Assembly (NCBI GenBank): GCA_964563395.1
Contig: CAZLWK010000003.1
Coordinates: forward strand, 137,127-201,126
Length of the DNA stretch: 64,000 nucleotides
Origin: JBEVOS01 sp964563395
GTDB lineage: Bacteria; Pseudomonadota; Alphaproteobacteria; Caulobacterales; Aquidulcibacteraceae
Direction: 5' to 3'
The notes beneath the pieces were generated by a model that ran no database searches, was not told where the DNA came from, and saw nothing but the letters and a program-made list of their open reading frames with translations. The position numbers and the translations under genes are program-made. Of the stretch, positions 18,183 through 26,521 are shown one piece after another. The stretch's first letter is position 1, and each line of letters opens with the position of its first letter.

Positions 18183-19364
18183 ATGGATCTCGCTTATGGG
18201 CCCGCCTATGAAGCGTTCCGCGGCGAGGTGCGAAGCTTTCTGGAAGCGCATCGCAAGCACGCGCCCAAGCGCGGCGCGCGCATGGAGGACATGCGCGCCT
18301 GGCAGCTTCTGCTGATCGAGAACGGCTATGCCGCCCGCACGATCCCGAAGGAATATGGCGGCCATGGCGCGGCGCCCGACATTCTGAAAAGCCGGATCAT
18401 CGCCGAGGAATTCACCGCGGCGGGCCTGCCGATGGGCATGGCGAACCAAGGCATCTCCATGCTCGTGCCAACGCTGCTCGAGCTCGGCACGGAAGAGCAG
18501 AAGCGCCACTTCATACCGCCCACCATTCGCGGCGAGATCATCTGGTGCCAGGGCTATTCCGAGCCCGGCGCGGGCTCCGACCTCGCCAATCTGCAGACGC
18601 GCGCGAGCGAGGACGGCGACGATTTCATCATCAACGGCCAAAAGATTTGGACCTCGACGGCGCAATTCGCCGACATGATCTTCTGCCTCGTGCGCACGGA
18701 GCCGAACGCGCCGAAGCACGAAGGCATCTCCTATCTGCTGTTCTCGATGAAGACGCCGGGCATCGAGGTGCGCCCGCTGATGACCATGACGGGAAACGCC
18801 GAATTCAACGAAGTGTTCTTCACCGATGTGCGCGTGCCGAAATCGCAAATCGTCGGCAAGCGCGGGCAAGGCTGGATGGTAGCGAACGCCACGCTCACGC
18901 ATGAGCGCGGCATGCTGGGCGATCCCAACGCCGCCCATGCCCGGTTTCGCGCGCTGGTCGATATCTTGAAGCACGAGACGGTGGACGGCCATCGCCTGAT
19001 GGACGATCCAGTCTGGCGCGATCGTCTGTTGAAGCTGCAGGCGCGCGTGCTGGCGATGGAATATCACGGCCTGCGCCTGCTCACCTCGGCGTTGAAGAAG
19101 GAGAGCCCGGGATTGGCCGGCCTCATCGTCAAGCTGCAGGGCTGCGAACTCAATCATCAACTCGCCGCGTTCGCCATCGATGCGCTGGGCGAACTCGGCA
19201 TGCTCTATGAGGGCGGCGAGCATCTCCGGCGCGACGGCGTATGGCAGCGAGACTACATGTTCGATCTCGGCCTCATCATCGGCGGCGGCACCGCGCAGAT
19301 CCAGAAGAACATCATTTCGGAGCGCGGCCTTGGCATGCCGCGCGAACCGAAGCCGGCGGCTTGA
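18183..19364 (+). CDS. Acyl-CoA dehydrogenase, large-type subunit
   Basis: 393 residues with all three ACAD regions: an N-terminal helical domain, the middle beta domain with WCQGYSEPGAGSDLANLQT (flavin/substrate motif) and DDFIINGQKIWTS, and the C-terminal helical domain. Where medium-chain enzymes have YEGT with the catalytic Glu, this one reads LGLIIGGGTAQIQ, so the base, if present, lies elsewhere, as in isovaleryl-type enzymes. Start at 18183 follows AGAGGAG. It is 12 bases ahead of a second, shorter ACAD gene; such side-by-side pairs form alpha2beta2 acyl-CoA dehydrogenases in steroid side-chain degradation. Substrate unknown. Confidence 0.93.
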   Translation: MDLAYGPAYEAFRGEVRSFLEAHRKHAPKRGARMEDMRAWQLLLIENGYAARTIPKEYGGHGAAPDILKSRIIAEEFTAAGLPMGMANQGISMLVPTLLELGTEEQKRHFIPPTIRGEIIWCQGYSEPGAGSDLANLQTRASEDGDDFIINGQKIWTSTAQFADMIFCLVRTEPNAPKHEGISYLLFSMKTPGIEVRPLMTMTGNAEFNEVFFTDVRVPKSQIVGKRGQGWMVANATLTHERGMLGDPNAAHARFRALVDILKHETVDGHRLMDDPVWRDRLLKLQARVLAMEYHGLRLLTSALKKESPGLAGLIVKLQGCELNHQLAAFAIDALGELGMLYEGGEHLRRDGVWQRDYMFDLGLIIGGGTAQIQKNIISERGLGMPREPKPAA

Positions 19365-19376
19365 AGGAGGCGAGGC

Positions 19377-20465
19377 ATGGAATTCGCGCTGAGCCAAGAT
19401 CAGAAGTTGATGACGGAAAGCCTCGCCGGCGGATTGAAGCGCGCCGCGCCGCTTGACCGCGTGCGCAAGGCGGCGGCGGCGCCGGATGAGCTTCCAACAG
19501 ATGTCTGGGCCGCGCTGGTCGACCTCGGCGCGGCGGGCGTGCTGATCGCGGAGGAACATGGCGGCCTCGGCCTCGGGCTTCTCGATGCCGCCTTGATCAG
19601 CGAAGCTCTGGGCTATTCCATCGCGCCCGCGCCATTCGTCGGCGCCTGCGTGATCGCCCCGCTCGCGCTGCGCGCGGCGGGATCGCCGGCGCAGCAAGGC
19701 GCCTATCTGCCGAAGATCGCCGCCGGCGAACTCATTATCGGGGCCGCCCTCAGCGAACATGCCGGCGGCGCGCGCGACGGCGCTGCGATCATCGCCGCCA
19801 ATGGCAGGCTGAGCGGCAAGACGCTGGCTGTGCTCGATGCGCGCGGGGCGCACAAATTCTTGATCGCCGACGCGACGGGCGCGCTCTTCCTGGTCGATGC
19901 GGGCGATTGCGACATCATCGCCATGCCGACGATCGACCGCACGCGGCCCATCGTCGAACTGCGCCTCTCCAACGCGCCGGCCGAAGCGCTGACAAGCGGC
20001 AATCCTAAAGCGGCGCTGCGCGAGGCGATCGATGCGGGCCGCGTCGCGCTCGCCGCCGATTGCCTCGGCGCCGCGCAGGCCATGCTCGATCAGGCAGTGG
20101 CCTATGCGAAGGAGCGCAAGCAATTCGGCCGCGTGATCGCCTCGTTCCAGGCGGTGAAGCATCTCTGCGCGGAGATGGCGGCCGAGCTTGAGCCGTGCCG
20201 CGCGCTCCTCTGGTACGCCGCGCACGCGCATGGCGCTGCGCCCGATCGATTCACCGCGCACGCCGCGCATGTGAAGGCGCACCTCAGCGAAGTGGGCACG
20301 TTCGTCGCGCGCACGGCCACGGAGGTGCATGGCGGCATGGGCTTCACCGATCTTCTGGGCCTTCATTATTGGTTCAAACGCATCGGCTTCGATCGCCAGA
20401 TGCTCGGCGGACCGTCACGCGCGCGCGCGGACGCCGCCATCGCGCAAGGCTGGATCGCGGCGTGA
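19377..20465 (+). CDS. Acyl-CoA dehydrogenase, short partner subunit
   Basis: 362 residues, preceded by GGAGG. The ACAD fold is recognisable (MEFALSQDQKLMTESL, ERKQFGRVIASFQAVKH, TATEVHGGMGFTDLLGLHYWFKR) but the middle domain is degenerate: the usual EPxxGSD flavin motif is reduced to LSEHAGGARDG, and the final helix ends LGGPSRARADAA with no Glu at the canonical position. This matches non-catalytic or FAD-poor partner subunits of heteromeric ACADs such as ChsE1/ChsE2-type pairs. The stop overlaps the kinase gene by GTGA. Heteromer formation with the 18183 product is inference from adjacency and from the degenerate motif. Confidence 0.9.
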   Translation: MEFALSQDQKLMTESLAGGLKRAAPLDRVRKAAAAPDELPTDVWAALVDLGAAGVLIAEEHGGLGLGLLDAALISEALGYSIAPAPFVGACVIAPLALRAAGSPAQQGAYLPKIAAGELIIGAALSEHAGGARDGAAIIAANGRLSGKTLAVLDARGAHKFLIADATGALFLVDAGDCDIIAMPTIDRTRPIVELRLSNAPAEALTSGNPKAALREAIDAGRVALAADCLGAAQAMLDQAVAYAKERKQFGRVIASFQAVKHLCAEMAAELEPCRALLWYAAHAHGAAPDRFTAHAAHVKAHLSEVGTFVARTATEVHGGMGFTDLLGLHYWFKRIGFDRQMLGGPSRARADAAIAQGWIAA

Positions 20466-21517
20466 GCGGCCCGATCTGGACCGGCGCGTTCGATGCGGAA
20501 CGCATCGCCGCCTGGATGGACGGCGAAGGCCTTGAAAGCGGGCCGATCACCGATATCGAGCCGCTCGCCGGCGGCACGCAAAACGTGCTGATCAAATTCA
20601 AGCGCGGCGCGCGCGGCTTCGTGTTTCGCGGACCGCCGCCGCACGTGCGCGCCAATTCCAACGAAACCATGCGGCGCGAGGCGCGCCTTCTGGCCGCGCT
20701 CGCGGGATCGGACGTGCCCCATCCCGCCTTCATCGCAGGCTGTCCGCGCGAGGACGTGATCGGCTGCGCCTTCTATCTGATGGCGCCCGTGGAGGGCTTC
20801 AATCCGCGCGTGAAGCTGGCGACGCCTTATGTGCAGAACGCATCTTGGCGCCATGCGATGGGGTTGGAGATGGTCGACGCGATCGCCGCGCTCGCGCGTG
20901 TCGATCATGTCGGCGTCGGCCTCGCCGATTTCGGCAAGATCGACGGCTATCTTGAGCGGCAGGTTCCGCGCTGGCGCGCCTGGCTCGACGCCTACAAGGA
21001 ATTCCCGGGCTGGCCGGGTCCGGATTCCATTCCTGGCATCGAACGCGTCGCGGACTGGCTCGCCGCCAATATCTCGAGTGATTTCCGACCCGGCCTCATT
21101 CATGGCGATTTCCATTTCGGCAATGTGATGTTCCGCGCCGATGCGCCGAAGCTCGCGGCGGTCGTGGATTGGGAATTGGCCACGCTCGGCGATCCGCTGG
21201 TCGATCTGGGCAATCTCCTCTCCGGCTGGCCCGACGAGAGCGAGCCGCAGACCATGCTGTCACTGCAGCCGGGCGACGGCTTTCCAACCCGAAGCGAACT
21301 CATTGCGCGATATCACGAGCAGACCGGCCGCGACGTCTCCAGCGTCGACTGGTTCGAAGTGCTCGCCTGCTACAAGATCGGCATCATCCTGGAAGGCACG
21401 TTCGCGCGCGCCTGCGCCGGCAAGGCGCCGAAAGCGACGGGCGATCAATTGCACGCGCACACGCTCGCCCTTTTCGCCCGCGCCAATCGCAAGATCACAT
21501 CAGGAGGAACCCAATGA
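20462..21517 (+). CDS. APH-type phosphotransferase (LvaA / ACAD10-11 kinase-like)
   Basis: 351 residues starting with GTG at 20462 (GTGA overlap). It has the aminoglycoside-phosphotransferase/choline-kinase fold: the N-lobe with PLAGGTQNVLIKF, the Brenner motif HGDFHFGNVMF (H214-D216) and the metal site VVDWELATLGDPLVDLGNLL. Enzymes of this subgroup placed with acyl-CoA dehydrogenases include LvaA of Pseudomonas and the kinase domains of human ACAD10/11, which phosphorylate 4-hydroxyacyl-CoAs before elimination. The setting here, directly after two ACAD genes and before an SDR, fits such a role better than antibiotic resistance. No direct evidence for the substrate is visible. Confidence 0.88.
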   Translation: MSGPIWTGAFDAERIAAWMDGEGLESGPITDIEPLAGGTQNVLIKFKRGARGFVFRGPPPHVRANSNETMRREARLLAALAGSDVPHPAFIAGCPREDVIGCAFYLMAPVEGFNPRVKLATPYVQNASWRHAMGLEMVDAIAALARVDHVGVGLADFGKIDGYLERQVPRWRAWLDAYKEFPGWPGPDSIPGIERVADWLAANISSDFRPGLIHGDFHFGNVMFRADAPKLAAVVDWELATLGDPLVDLGNLLSGWPDESEPQTMLSLQPGDGFPTRSELIARYHEQTGRDVSSVDWFEVLACYKIGIILEGTFARACAGKAPKATGDQLHAHTLALFARANRKITSGGTQ

Positions 21518-22251
21518 ATCCGCTCGATTTCAGCGGCAAGACCGTGCTCGTCGTCGGCGGCTCGAGCGGCATCGGCAGTGGCATTTCTCAAGGCTTTCGC
21601 GCCGCCGGCGCGGACGTGCATGTCTGGGGCACGCGCGCGAAGGCCAGCGATTACAGCATCGAGGACGGCTCCGATCTTAGCGGCGTCACCTATACACAAG
21701 TGAATGTCGAGCATGCGGAGAATGTGGCCAAGGCGCCGCTGACCTTCGCCAAGCTCGACGTGCTCGTGCTCTGCCAAGGCACCGTGATCTACAAGCGCGG
21801 CGAGTTCGAAATGCCGGGCTTTGAAAAAGTGGTGGATGTGAATTTGAACAGCCTCATGGCCTGCGCGCTGCGCTGCCATGAGATGTTGAAAGCCGCCAAG
21901 GGCGCGATCATCACGATCAGCTCCACCGCCGGCTTTCATTCCACCATGGGCAATCCCGCCTACGCCGCCTCGAAGGCGGGCGCGGTGGGGCTGACTCGCA
22001 CGCTGGCGGTCGCATGGGCGCGCGACGGCATTCGCGTGAACGGCATCGCGCCGGGCCTCGTCGACACCAAGCTCACCAAGGTAACGACGCAAAATCCCGA
22101 GCGGCTCGAAGCGAGCCTTCGTCGCATTCCGGCCGCGCGGCTTGGCCTGCCGGAGGACATGGCCAATGTGGCGATGTTCCTGGCCTCGCCGCTCTCCTCC
22201 TACATTTATGGGCAGACGATTCCGGTCGATGGCGGCTTGATCGCGGTGTGA
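21514..22251 (+). CDS. SDR-family oxidoreductase
   Basis: 245 residues, ATG at 21514 overlapping the kinase stop, with a good AGGAGG leader. Motifs: VGGSSGIGSG cofactor turn near residues 14-23, LCQGT in place of NNAG, catalytic ITISSTAGF Ser and YAASKAG (YxxxK). Classical SDR C-terminus (YGQTIPVDGG). In the LvaA-type pathway an SDR oxidises the 3-hydroxyacyl-CoA made after the hydroxyl shift, and this position in the operon fits that step, by analogy only. It ends the five-gene run that begins with the ACAD at 18183 or possibly with the LLM at 15845. Confidence 0.9.
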   Translation: MNPLDFSGKTVLVVGGSSGIGSGISQGFRAAGADVHVWGTRAKASDYSIEDGSDLSGVTYTQVNVEHAENVAKAPLTFAKLDVLVLCQGTVIYKRGEFEMPGFEKVVDVNLNSLMACALRCHEMLKAAKGAIITISSTAGFHSTMGNPAYAASKAGAVGLTRTLAVAWARDGIRVNGIAPGLVDTKLTKVTTQNPERLEASLRRIPAARLGLPEDMANVAMFLASPLSSYIYGQTIPVDGGLIAV

Positions 22252-22271
22252 TTGCCAGCGCGCGCGCAATA

Positions 22272-22288
22272 TGGCACTAATAATGCCA
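22272..22288. promoter_or_regulatory. Inverted repeat before the DUF1330 gene
   Basis: TGGCA, 7 bases and TGCCA form an inverted repeat overlapping an AT-rich CTAATAAT element, 16 bases upstream of the ATG at 22305. It could be an operator over a -10 region. No matching copy was seen elsewhere in the window. Confidence 0.35.
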
Positions 22289-22304
22289 ATATTGGGAGGC
22301 GCGC

Positions 22305-22712
22305 ATGCTTGTTTCCAACGCGGTGAACCCGACCGGGGCGCAATTGCAGGCGCTATTGTCACTGGGCGTCGCCGGCCCGGTGACGATGCTCAATCTCCTC
22401 AAGTTCAAGGACAAGGCTGCGTATGACGCGCCCGGCGAGCCGGAATTGAGCGGGCGCGAGGCCTATATGCGCTATGGCGAGGCGATGATGCCCTTCGTCA
22501 TCCAAAACGGCGGACGGATTTTGTTCAATGGGCCGGCGCATGCGCTCATTATAGGCGCGGTGGAGCCGGTGTGGGATGCGATCGCGCTCGTTGAATATCC
22601 GTCCGCAGCGGATTTCGTGCGCATCGCCACCTCGCCGGAGGTGGCGGCGATCGCGCATCACCGCAAGGCCGGCCTTGAAGGCCAATTGCTGATCTGCACG
22701 AGCGCCGCTTGA
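22305..22712 (+). CDS. DUF1330 family protein
   Basis: 135 residues. PVTMLNLLKFKDKA near residue 25-38, the Tyr/Gly-containing segment EAYMRYGEAMMPFV and DAIALVEYPSAADFVRIATSPE are characteristic of the DUF1330/dimeric alpha-beta barrel family, small cytoplasmic proteins of unknown reaction often found in catabolic operons. The ATG at 22305 follows GGGAGG. It reads toward the minus-strand ACAD gene, ending four bases from that stop. The 53-base gap upstream contains an AT-rich inverted repeat, suggesting its own promoter rather than simple read-through from the SDR. Confidence 0.82.
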   Translation: MLVSNAVNPTGAQLQALLSLGVAGPVTMLNLLKFKDKAAYDAPGEPELSGREAYMRYGEAMMPFVIQNGGRILFNGPAHALIIGAVEPVWDAIALVEYPSAADFVRIATSPEVAAIAHHRKAGLEGQLLICTSAA

Positions 22713-22716
22713 ATAC

Positions 22717-23859
22717 CTAGATCGTGCGGCTCACCACTTCCTTCATGATCTCGCTCGTGCCGCCATAGATGCGCTGCACGCGCGCATCGCGCCACAGGCG
22801 CGCGATCGGATATTCGTTCATGTAGCCGGCGCCGCCATGCAATTGCAGGCTCGCGTCGCACACCTCCCATTGCAGTTCGGTGTGGAAGAGCTTGGCGGCG
22901 GAGCCCTCGGCCGCCGTGAGCTTGCCCTCCATGTGGCGCTTCAACGCCCAATCCACATGCGCCCAGCCCACTTGCAGCTTGGCCTGCAGCGCCGCCAGCG
23001 TGAATTTCGTGTTCTGGAAATCGAAGATCGTCTGCCCGAACGCCTTGCGCTCCTTGGTGAATTTCACCGCCTCATCGAACGCACGCTGCGCGCCTGCTTG
23101 CGCGCTGATGGCGATGCCGAGCCGCTCCTGCGGCAGCTGACTCATCAGATAGATGAAGCCCTTGCCTTCCTCGCCGAGGCAATTGCTGGTCGGCACGCGC
23201 ACGTCATTGAAGAACAATTCGGACGTATCTGCCGAGTTCTGGCCGATCTTGTCGAGATTGCGCCCGCGCGCGAAACCGTCGCGATCGGATTCCACGAGGA
23301 TCAGCGAAATGCCTTTCGCGCCCGCATTCGGATCGGTCTTGGCGACCACGATCACGACATCGGCGTTCTGGCCATTGGTAATGTAGGTCTTCGACCCGTT
23401 GATCACGTAATGATTGCCGTCGCGCCGCGCCGTGGTTTTGACGCCCTGCAAATCCGAACCCGTGCCCGGCTCCGTCATGGCGATGGCGGTGATGCATTCG
23501 CCGGAGATCATTTTCGGCAAGAAGCGCTCCTTCTGCTCGGGCGAGCCGTAGGAGACGAAGTAATCGGCCACGATATCCGATTGCAGCGTGATGCCGGCCG
23601 ACGAGCCGGCATAGGCGAGTTCTTCATCGATCACGGCGTTGTAGCCGAAATCGAGGCCGAGCCCGCCAAGCTCCTCCGGCACGGTGGGGCACAAAAGCCC
23701 CGCCTCGCCGCACGCGCGCCAGAATTTGCGATCGACGATGCCCTCCTCCTCCCAGCGATCGAGATTGGGCACGAGTTCGGCGTCAAAGAATTTGCGCACG
23801 CTGGCGCGGAAAATCTCATGATTTTCGGTATAGGACGTGCGGCCCGACGTGTTCAGCAT
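22717..23859 (-). CDS. Acyl-CoA dehydrogenase
   Basis: 380 residues from the ATG at 23859 (MLNTSGRTSYTENHEIF); the longer open frame begins with unrelated low-complexity sequence. Complete ACAD motifs: ITAIAMTEPGTGSDLQG (flavin/substrate loop), NHYVINGSKTYITNGQNAD, ERKAFGQTIFDFQNTKF and RIYGGTSEIMKEVVSR at the C-terminus. This set resembles long-chain/FadE-type enzymes such as those in sphingomonad and mycobacterial catabolic clusters. It oxidises an acyl-CoA to the enoyl-CoA and passes electrons to ETF. It lies 16 bases downstream of a thiolase on the same strand, forming a beta-oxidation pair. Confidence 0.93.
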   Translation of the reverse strand: MLNTSGRTSYTENHEIFRASVRKFFDAELVPNLDRWEEEGIVDRKFWRACGEAGLLCPTVPEELGGLGLDFGYNAVIDEELAYAGSSAGITLQSDIVADYFVSYGSPEQKERFLPKMISGECITAIAMTEPGTGSDLQGVKTTARRDGNHYVINGSKTYITNGQNADVVIVVAKTDPNAGAKGISLILVESDRDGFARGRNLDKIGQNSADTSELFFNDVRVPTSNCLGEEGKGFIYLMSQLPQERLGIAISAQAGAQRAFDEAVKFTKERKAFGQTIFDFQNTKFTLAALQAKLQVGWAHVDWALKRHMEGKLTAAEGSAAKLFHTELQWEVCDASLQLHGGAGYMNEYPIARLWRDARVQRIYGGTSEIMKEVVSRTI

Positions 23860-23875
23860 AAGCGCGTGGCTCCGA

Positions 23876-25105
23876 TCAGATGCGTTCGATGATGAGAGCG
23901 GGCGCCATGCCCCCGCCCGTGCACATGGTGACGAGGCCGGTGGAGAGGCCGCGCCGCTCCAATTCGTCGAGCACCGTGCCGACGAGCATCGCGCCGGTGG
24001 CGCCGATCGGATGGCCGAGCGCCATGGCGCCGCCATTCACGTTGACCTTGTCCGGATCCATGTCGAGATCGCGCATCACCTTGAGCGGGATCGCGGCGAA
24101 GGCCTCGTTGATCTCGATGAGATCGATGTCCTTCAAGGTCATCTTCGCCTTTTTCAACACCTTCCGCACCGCCGGGGTCGGCGCGGTGAGCATGAGCGTG
24201 GGCGAATCGCCTGCGTTCGCCGTCATGATGACGCGCGCGCGCGGCTTCCAGCCTTGCGCCTTGGCGTAGTCGGGCGAGGCGAGCACGACGCCCGAGGCGC
24301 CGTCCACCACGCCCGACGAATTGCCCGCATGGTGGATGTGATTGATGGCGACGCCCGGATAGACCTGCTCCACGAGCGCCTTATAGCTCTCGCCCGCTTC
24401 ATTGAGCGCGACGCCATACATGCCCGCGAAGGAGGGCTGCAGCGACGAAAGGCCTTCCAGCGTCGTCTGCGGGCGCGGGAATTCTTCCTTGTCGAGCGCG
24501 AGCCTGCCATCGGGATGATAGACGGGCACGACGCTGTTCTTGAAATAATTGTTCTTTATGGCGATGTCGGCGCGGCGCTGGCTTTCCAGCGCGAGCTTGT
24601 CGGCGTCCTCGCGGCTGATCCCGTCGAGCGTGGCGATGAGATCGGCGCACACGCCCTGGTGCGGCTGCGGATAGCGCGCGCGCAGATCGGCGTTGTCGCC
24701 ATCGAGGAAGGGCGAGCCCGCGCCCGGCACGCGCATCGACATCTGCTCCACGCCGCCCGCGACGACGAGGTCCTGCTGACCCGACATGATGCCCATGGCC
24801 GCGAGATTGACCGCCGTCAGCGCCGAGCCGCAGAAGCGCGAGAGCTGCACGCCGGGCGCATCGACGCTGTAGCCCGCATCGAGCGCGGCCATGCGCGCCA
24901 CGCACCCGCCCTGCTTGGAAATGGGCGAGCCGCAGCCGGCGATCACGTCGTCCACCTCGGCGGTGTTCATGCCGTTACGCTCCGCGAGCGCCTTGAGCAC
25001 CGTGGACAGAATCCGCTGGGGATGAACCTCGGACAGCGCGCCCTTGCCCGGCTTGCCAATGCCGCGCGGCGTGCGCGCCGCGTCAATGATCCATGCCTCG
25101 CCCAT
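23876..25105 (-). CDS. Acetyl-CoA acetyltransferase (thiolase)
   Basis: 409 residues. The nucleophilic Cys is in QLSRFCGSALTAVN (about residue 90), and the C-terminal catalytic motifs are GGAMALGHPIGATGA (His) and CTGGGMAPALI (Cys). Starts at the ATG at 25105 after GGGAGGAG. Members of this branch (MGEAWIIDAARTPRGIGKPGKGAL) are degradative thiolases cleaving 3-oxoacyl-CoA to acetyl-CoA and a shortened acyl-CoA. It precedes the ACAD gene by 16 bases. A 210-base gap containing a composite palindromic repeat separates it from the CoA-transferase gene upstream, so it probably has its own promoter. Confidence 0.94.
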   Translation of the reverse strand: MGEAWIIDAARTPRGIGKPGKGALSEVHPQRILSTVLKALAERNGMNTAEVDDVIAGCGSPISKQGGCVARMAALDAGYSVDAPGVQLSRFCGSALTAVNLAAMGIMSGQQDLVVAGGVEQMSMRVPGAGSPFLDGDNADLRARYPQPHQGVCADLIATLDGISREDADKLALESQRRADIAIKNNYFKNSVVPVYHPDGRLALDKEEFPRPQTTLEGLSSLQPSFAGMYGVALNEAGESYKALVEQVYPGVAINHIHHAGNSSGVVDGASGVVLASPDYAKAQGWKPRARVIMTANAGDSPTLMLTAPTPAVRKVLKKAKMTLKDIDLIEINEAFAAIPLKVMRDLDMDPDKVNVNGGAMALGHPIGATGAMLVGTVLDELERRGLSTGLVTMCTGGGMAPALIIERI

Positions 25106-25200
25106 GTTCGGCTCCTCCCGAAAAGATTTGACGCGACCATGCCGCGCACGCGGAAAAAAAACCAGCGCGCCATCGCCGCTCCCGTCGCGGCAGGCTCATG

Positions 25201-25305
25201 CCCCCTCCGTCGCCTTCGGCGACACCTTCCCCGTAAACGGGGAGGAAACCGCACCTTGCTCCCCCGCGCGCGGGAGAGCTGTCGCGCGAAGCGCGACTGA
25301 GGGGG
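25201..25305. repeat. Composite palindromic intergenic repeat
   Basis: Outer arms CCCCCTCCGTCGC (25201-25213) and GCGACTGAGGGGG (25293-25305) pair, enclosing further hairpins: CGCC-TTC-GGCG, CCCCG-TAAA-CGGGG, CTCCC...GGGAG and TCGCGC-GAA-GCGCGA. It starts 10 bases past the CoA-transferase stop. The layout resembles dispersed palindromic elements of alphaproteobacteria. It could also end transcription of the CoA-transferase operon. Confidence 0.7.
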
Positions 25306-25315
25306 CGAAAAACTC

Positions 25316-26521
25316 TTAGACGCGAAGCGCCCGCGCCAGATCATCCCGAAAGGCCGGCGCGGCGATGGCGATCAAGGCCTCGGCGCGCTCGGCCGGGCTC
25401 TTGCCGATCAGTTCGGCCACGCCATGCTCGGTGACGATGGTATCCACGTCCGCGCGTGGGATCGACGCGGTGGGGCTGGAGAGGCGCGCCACAATCCGAC
25501 TCACTTTGCCGCCCTGCGCCGTCGCCGGCAACGCGATGATGGCGCGCCCGCTCTTCGATCGCCGCGCGGCGCGGGTGAAATCGGGCGCCCCGCCGACGCC
25601 GCTCACCAGCGTCTCGCCGCGCCATTCGATATTCGCCTGCCCGAAAAGATCGATCTCGAGCGCGGAATTGATCGCGGTGAATTTTTCCGGCGCGCCGAGA
25701 CCCGGTCCGTGCGTTTCATGCGCGTCCGCGAAATGCACGAGATCGGCGTCGCGCAGAAAATCGTAAAGGCCGCGCGATCCGAAGGCGAGGCCGGTGATAT
25801 GCCCGTCCGTCGCGAAGGCGCCCGCCTCCGCCAACACGCGATAGCCGTCCGTCACCATGCCGGAGCGAATGACGAGCCCGCGATGATCCTTGAGCAAAGG
25901 CAGCGCCGCCGCGGGCGCGCCGCCGACGCCGGTTTGGATCGCGGCGCCCTCTGGCACCAGCGCGGCGATTTGGGCGGCGATGGCGCGGAGGTCTTCGCTG
26001 GGCTCGGCTTCATTTGTTTCAATCAGGGGATCATCCGTCTCCACGATCATATCGCAGGCCGCGCGGGGTAGGATTGGGCCGCGCTTCATCGCCGGCATCC
26101 GCGCATTGAGTATGGCGCAGACGCGGGCGGCGTTCTTCCAGACGAGAGGGCCGAAATCGGCGGCGATCCCGAAGCTGAACGCATCGCGGCCGGGCGCCAC
26201 ATGGAGAACCGCGAGATCGAAATCCTGGCGCGAAAACCAATCGGCCATGCCGGAATAGAACATGGGCGGCACGCGCGTGCGCCCTTCCTTGATGGTCGCC
26301 GCGCAGGCGGCGATCGGCATGAACGTCGTCAGCCGCGTGGTCGGCGTGAGCGCGGCATAGTCAAAGGCGTTCATGCCGGGAATGAGCCCGGACACGAATT
26401 CGACGCCCGCCGCCGCATCCGGCGCGGCCTTGAGCGCCGCGATGAGGCCGAGCGATTCACCTGTTCCGCCTTGCACATAGACGCGCAAGCCGGGCTTCAG
26501 CTGATCGAGGAGCGCCTTCAC
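25316..26521 (-). CDS. Acetyl-CoA hydrolase/transferase family CoA-transferase
   Basis: 401 residues from a GTG at 26521 that overlaps the stop of the upstream thiolase (GTGA); the longer open frame lies within the thiolase and is rejected. Sequence features of the 4-hydroxybutyrate/acetate CoA-transferase family are a mid-protein IQTGVGGAPAAALPLL Gly-rich loop, the ADLVHFADAHETHGPG region, and SGVGGAPDFTRAA near the C-terminus, with an ENS-like catalytic Glu segment replaced by INSALEIDLFGQ (the Glu of SALEID is the likely nucleophile). Such enzymes move CoA between acyl groups, here probably activating or releasing an acid of the neighbouring catabolic route. It is cytoplasmic. Confidence 0.88.
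   Translation of the reverse strand: MKALLDQLKPGLRVYVQGGTGESLGLIAALKAAPDAAAGVEFVSGLIPGMNAFDYAALTPTTRLTTFMPIAACAATIKEGRTRVPPMFYSGMADWFSRQDFDLAVLHVAPGRDAFSFGIAADFGPLVWKNAARVCAILNARMPAMKRGPILPRAACDMIVETDDPLIETNEAEPSEDLRAIAAQIAALVPEGAAIQTGVGGAPAAALPLLKDHRGLVIRSGMVTDGYRVLAEAGAFATDGHITGLAFGSRGLYDFLRDADLVHFADAHETHGPGLGAPEKFTAINSALEIDLFGQANIEWRGETLVSGVGGAPDFTRAARRSKSGRAIIALPATAQGGKVSRIVARLSSPTASIPRADVDTIVTEHGVAELIGKSPAERAEALIAIAAPAFRDDLARALRV

Noticed and set aside
18048..20366. Very long minus-strand open frame (772 codons) opposite the acyl-CoA dehydrogenase genes
   Set aside because: It is a shadow of high third-position GC; its product is Arg/His/Ala-rich without any domain, while the plus strand encodes clear ACAD and hydrolase families.
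20462..21517. Aminoglycoside resistance gene
   Set aside because: The APH fold is shared with many metabolic kinases; the tight operon link with acyl-CoA dehydrogenases and an SDR fits acyl-CoA metabolism.
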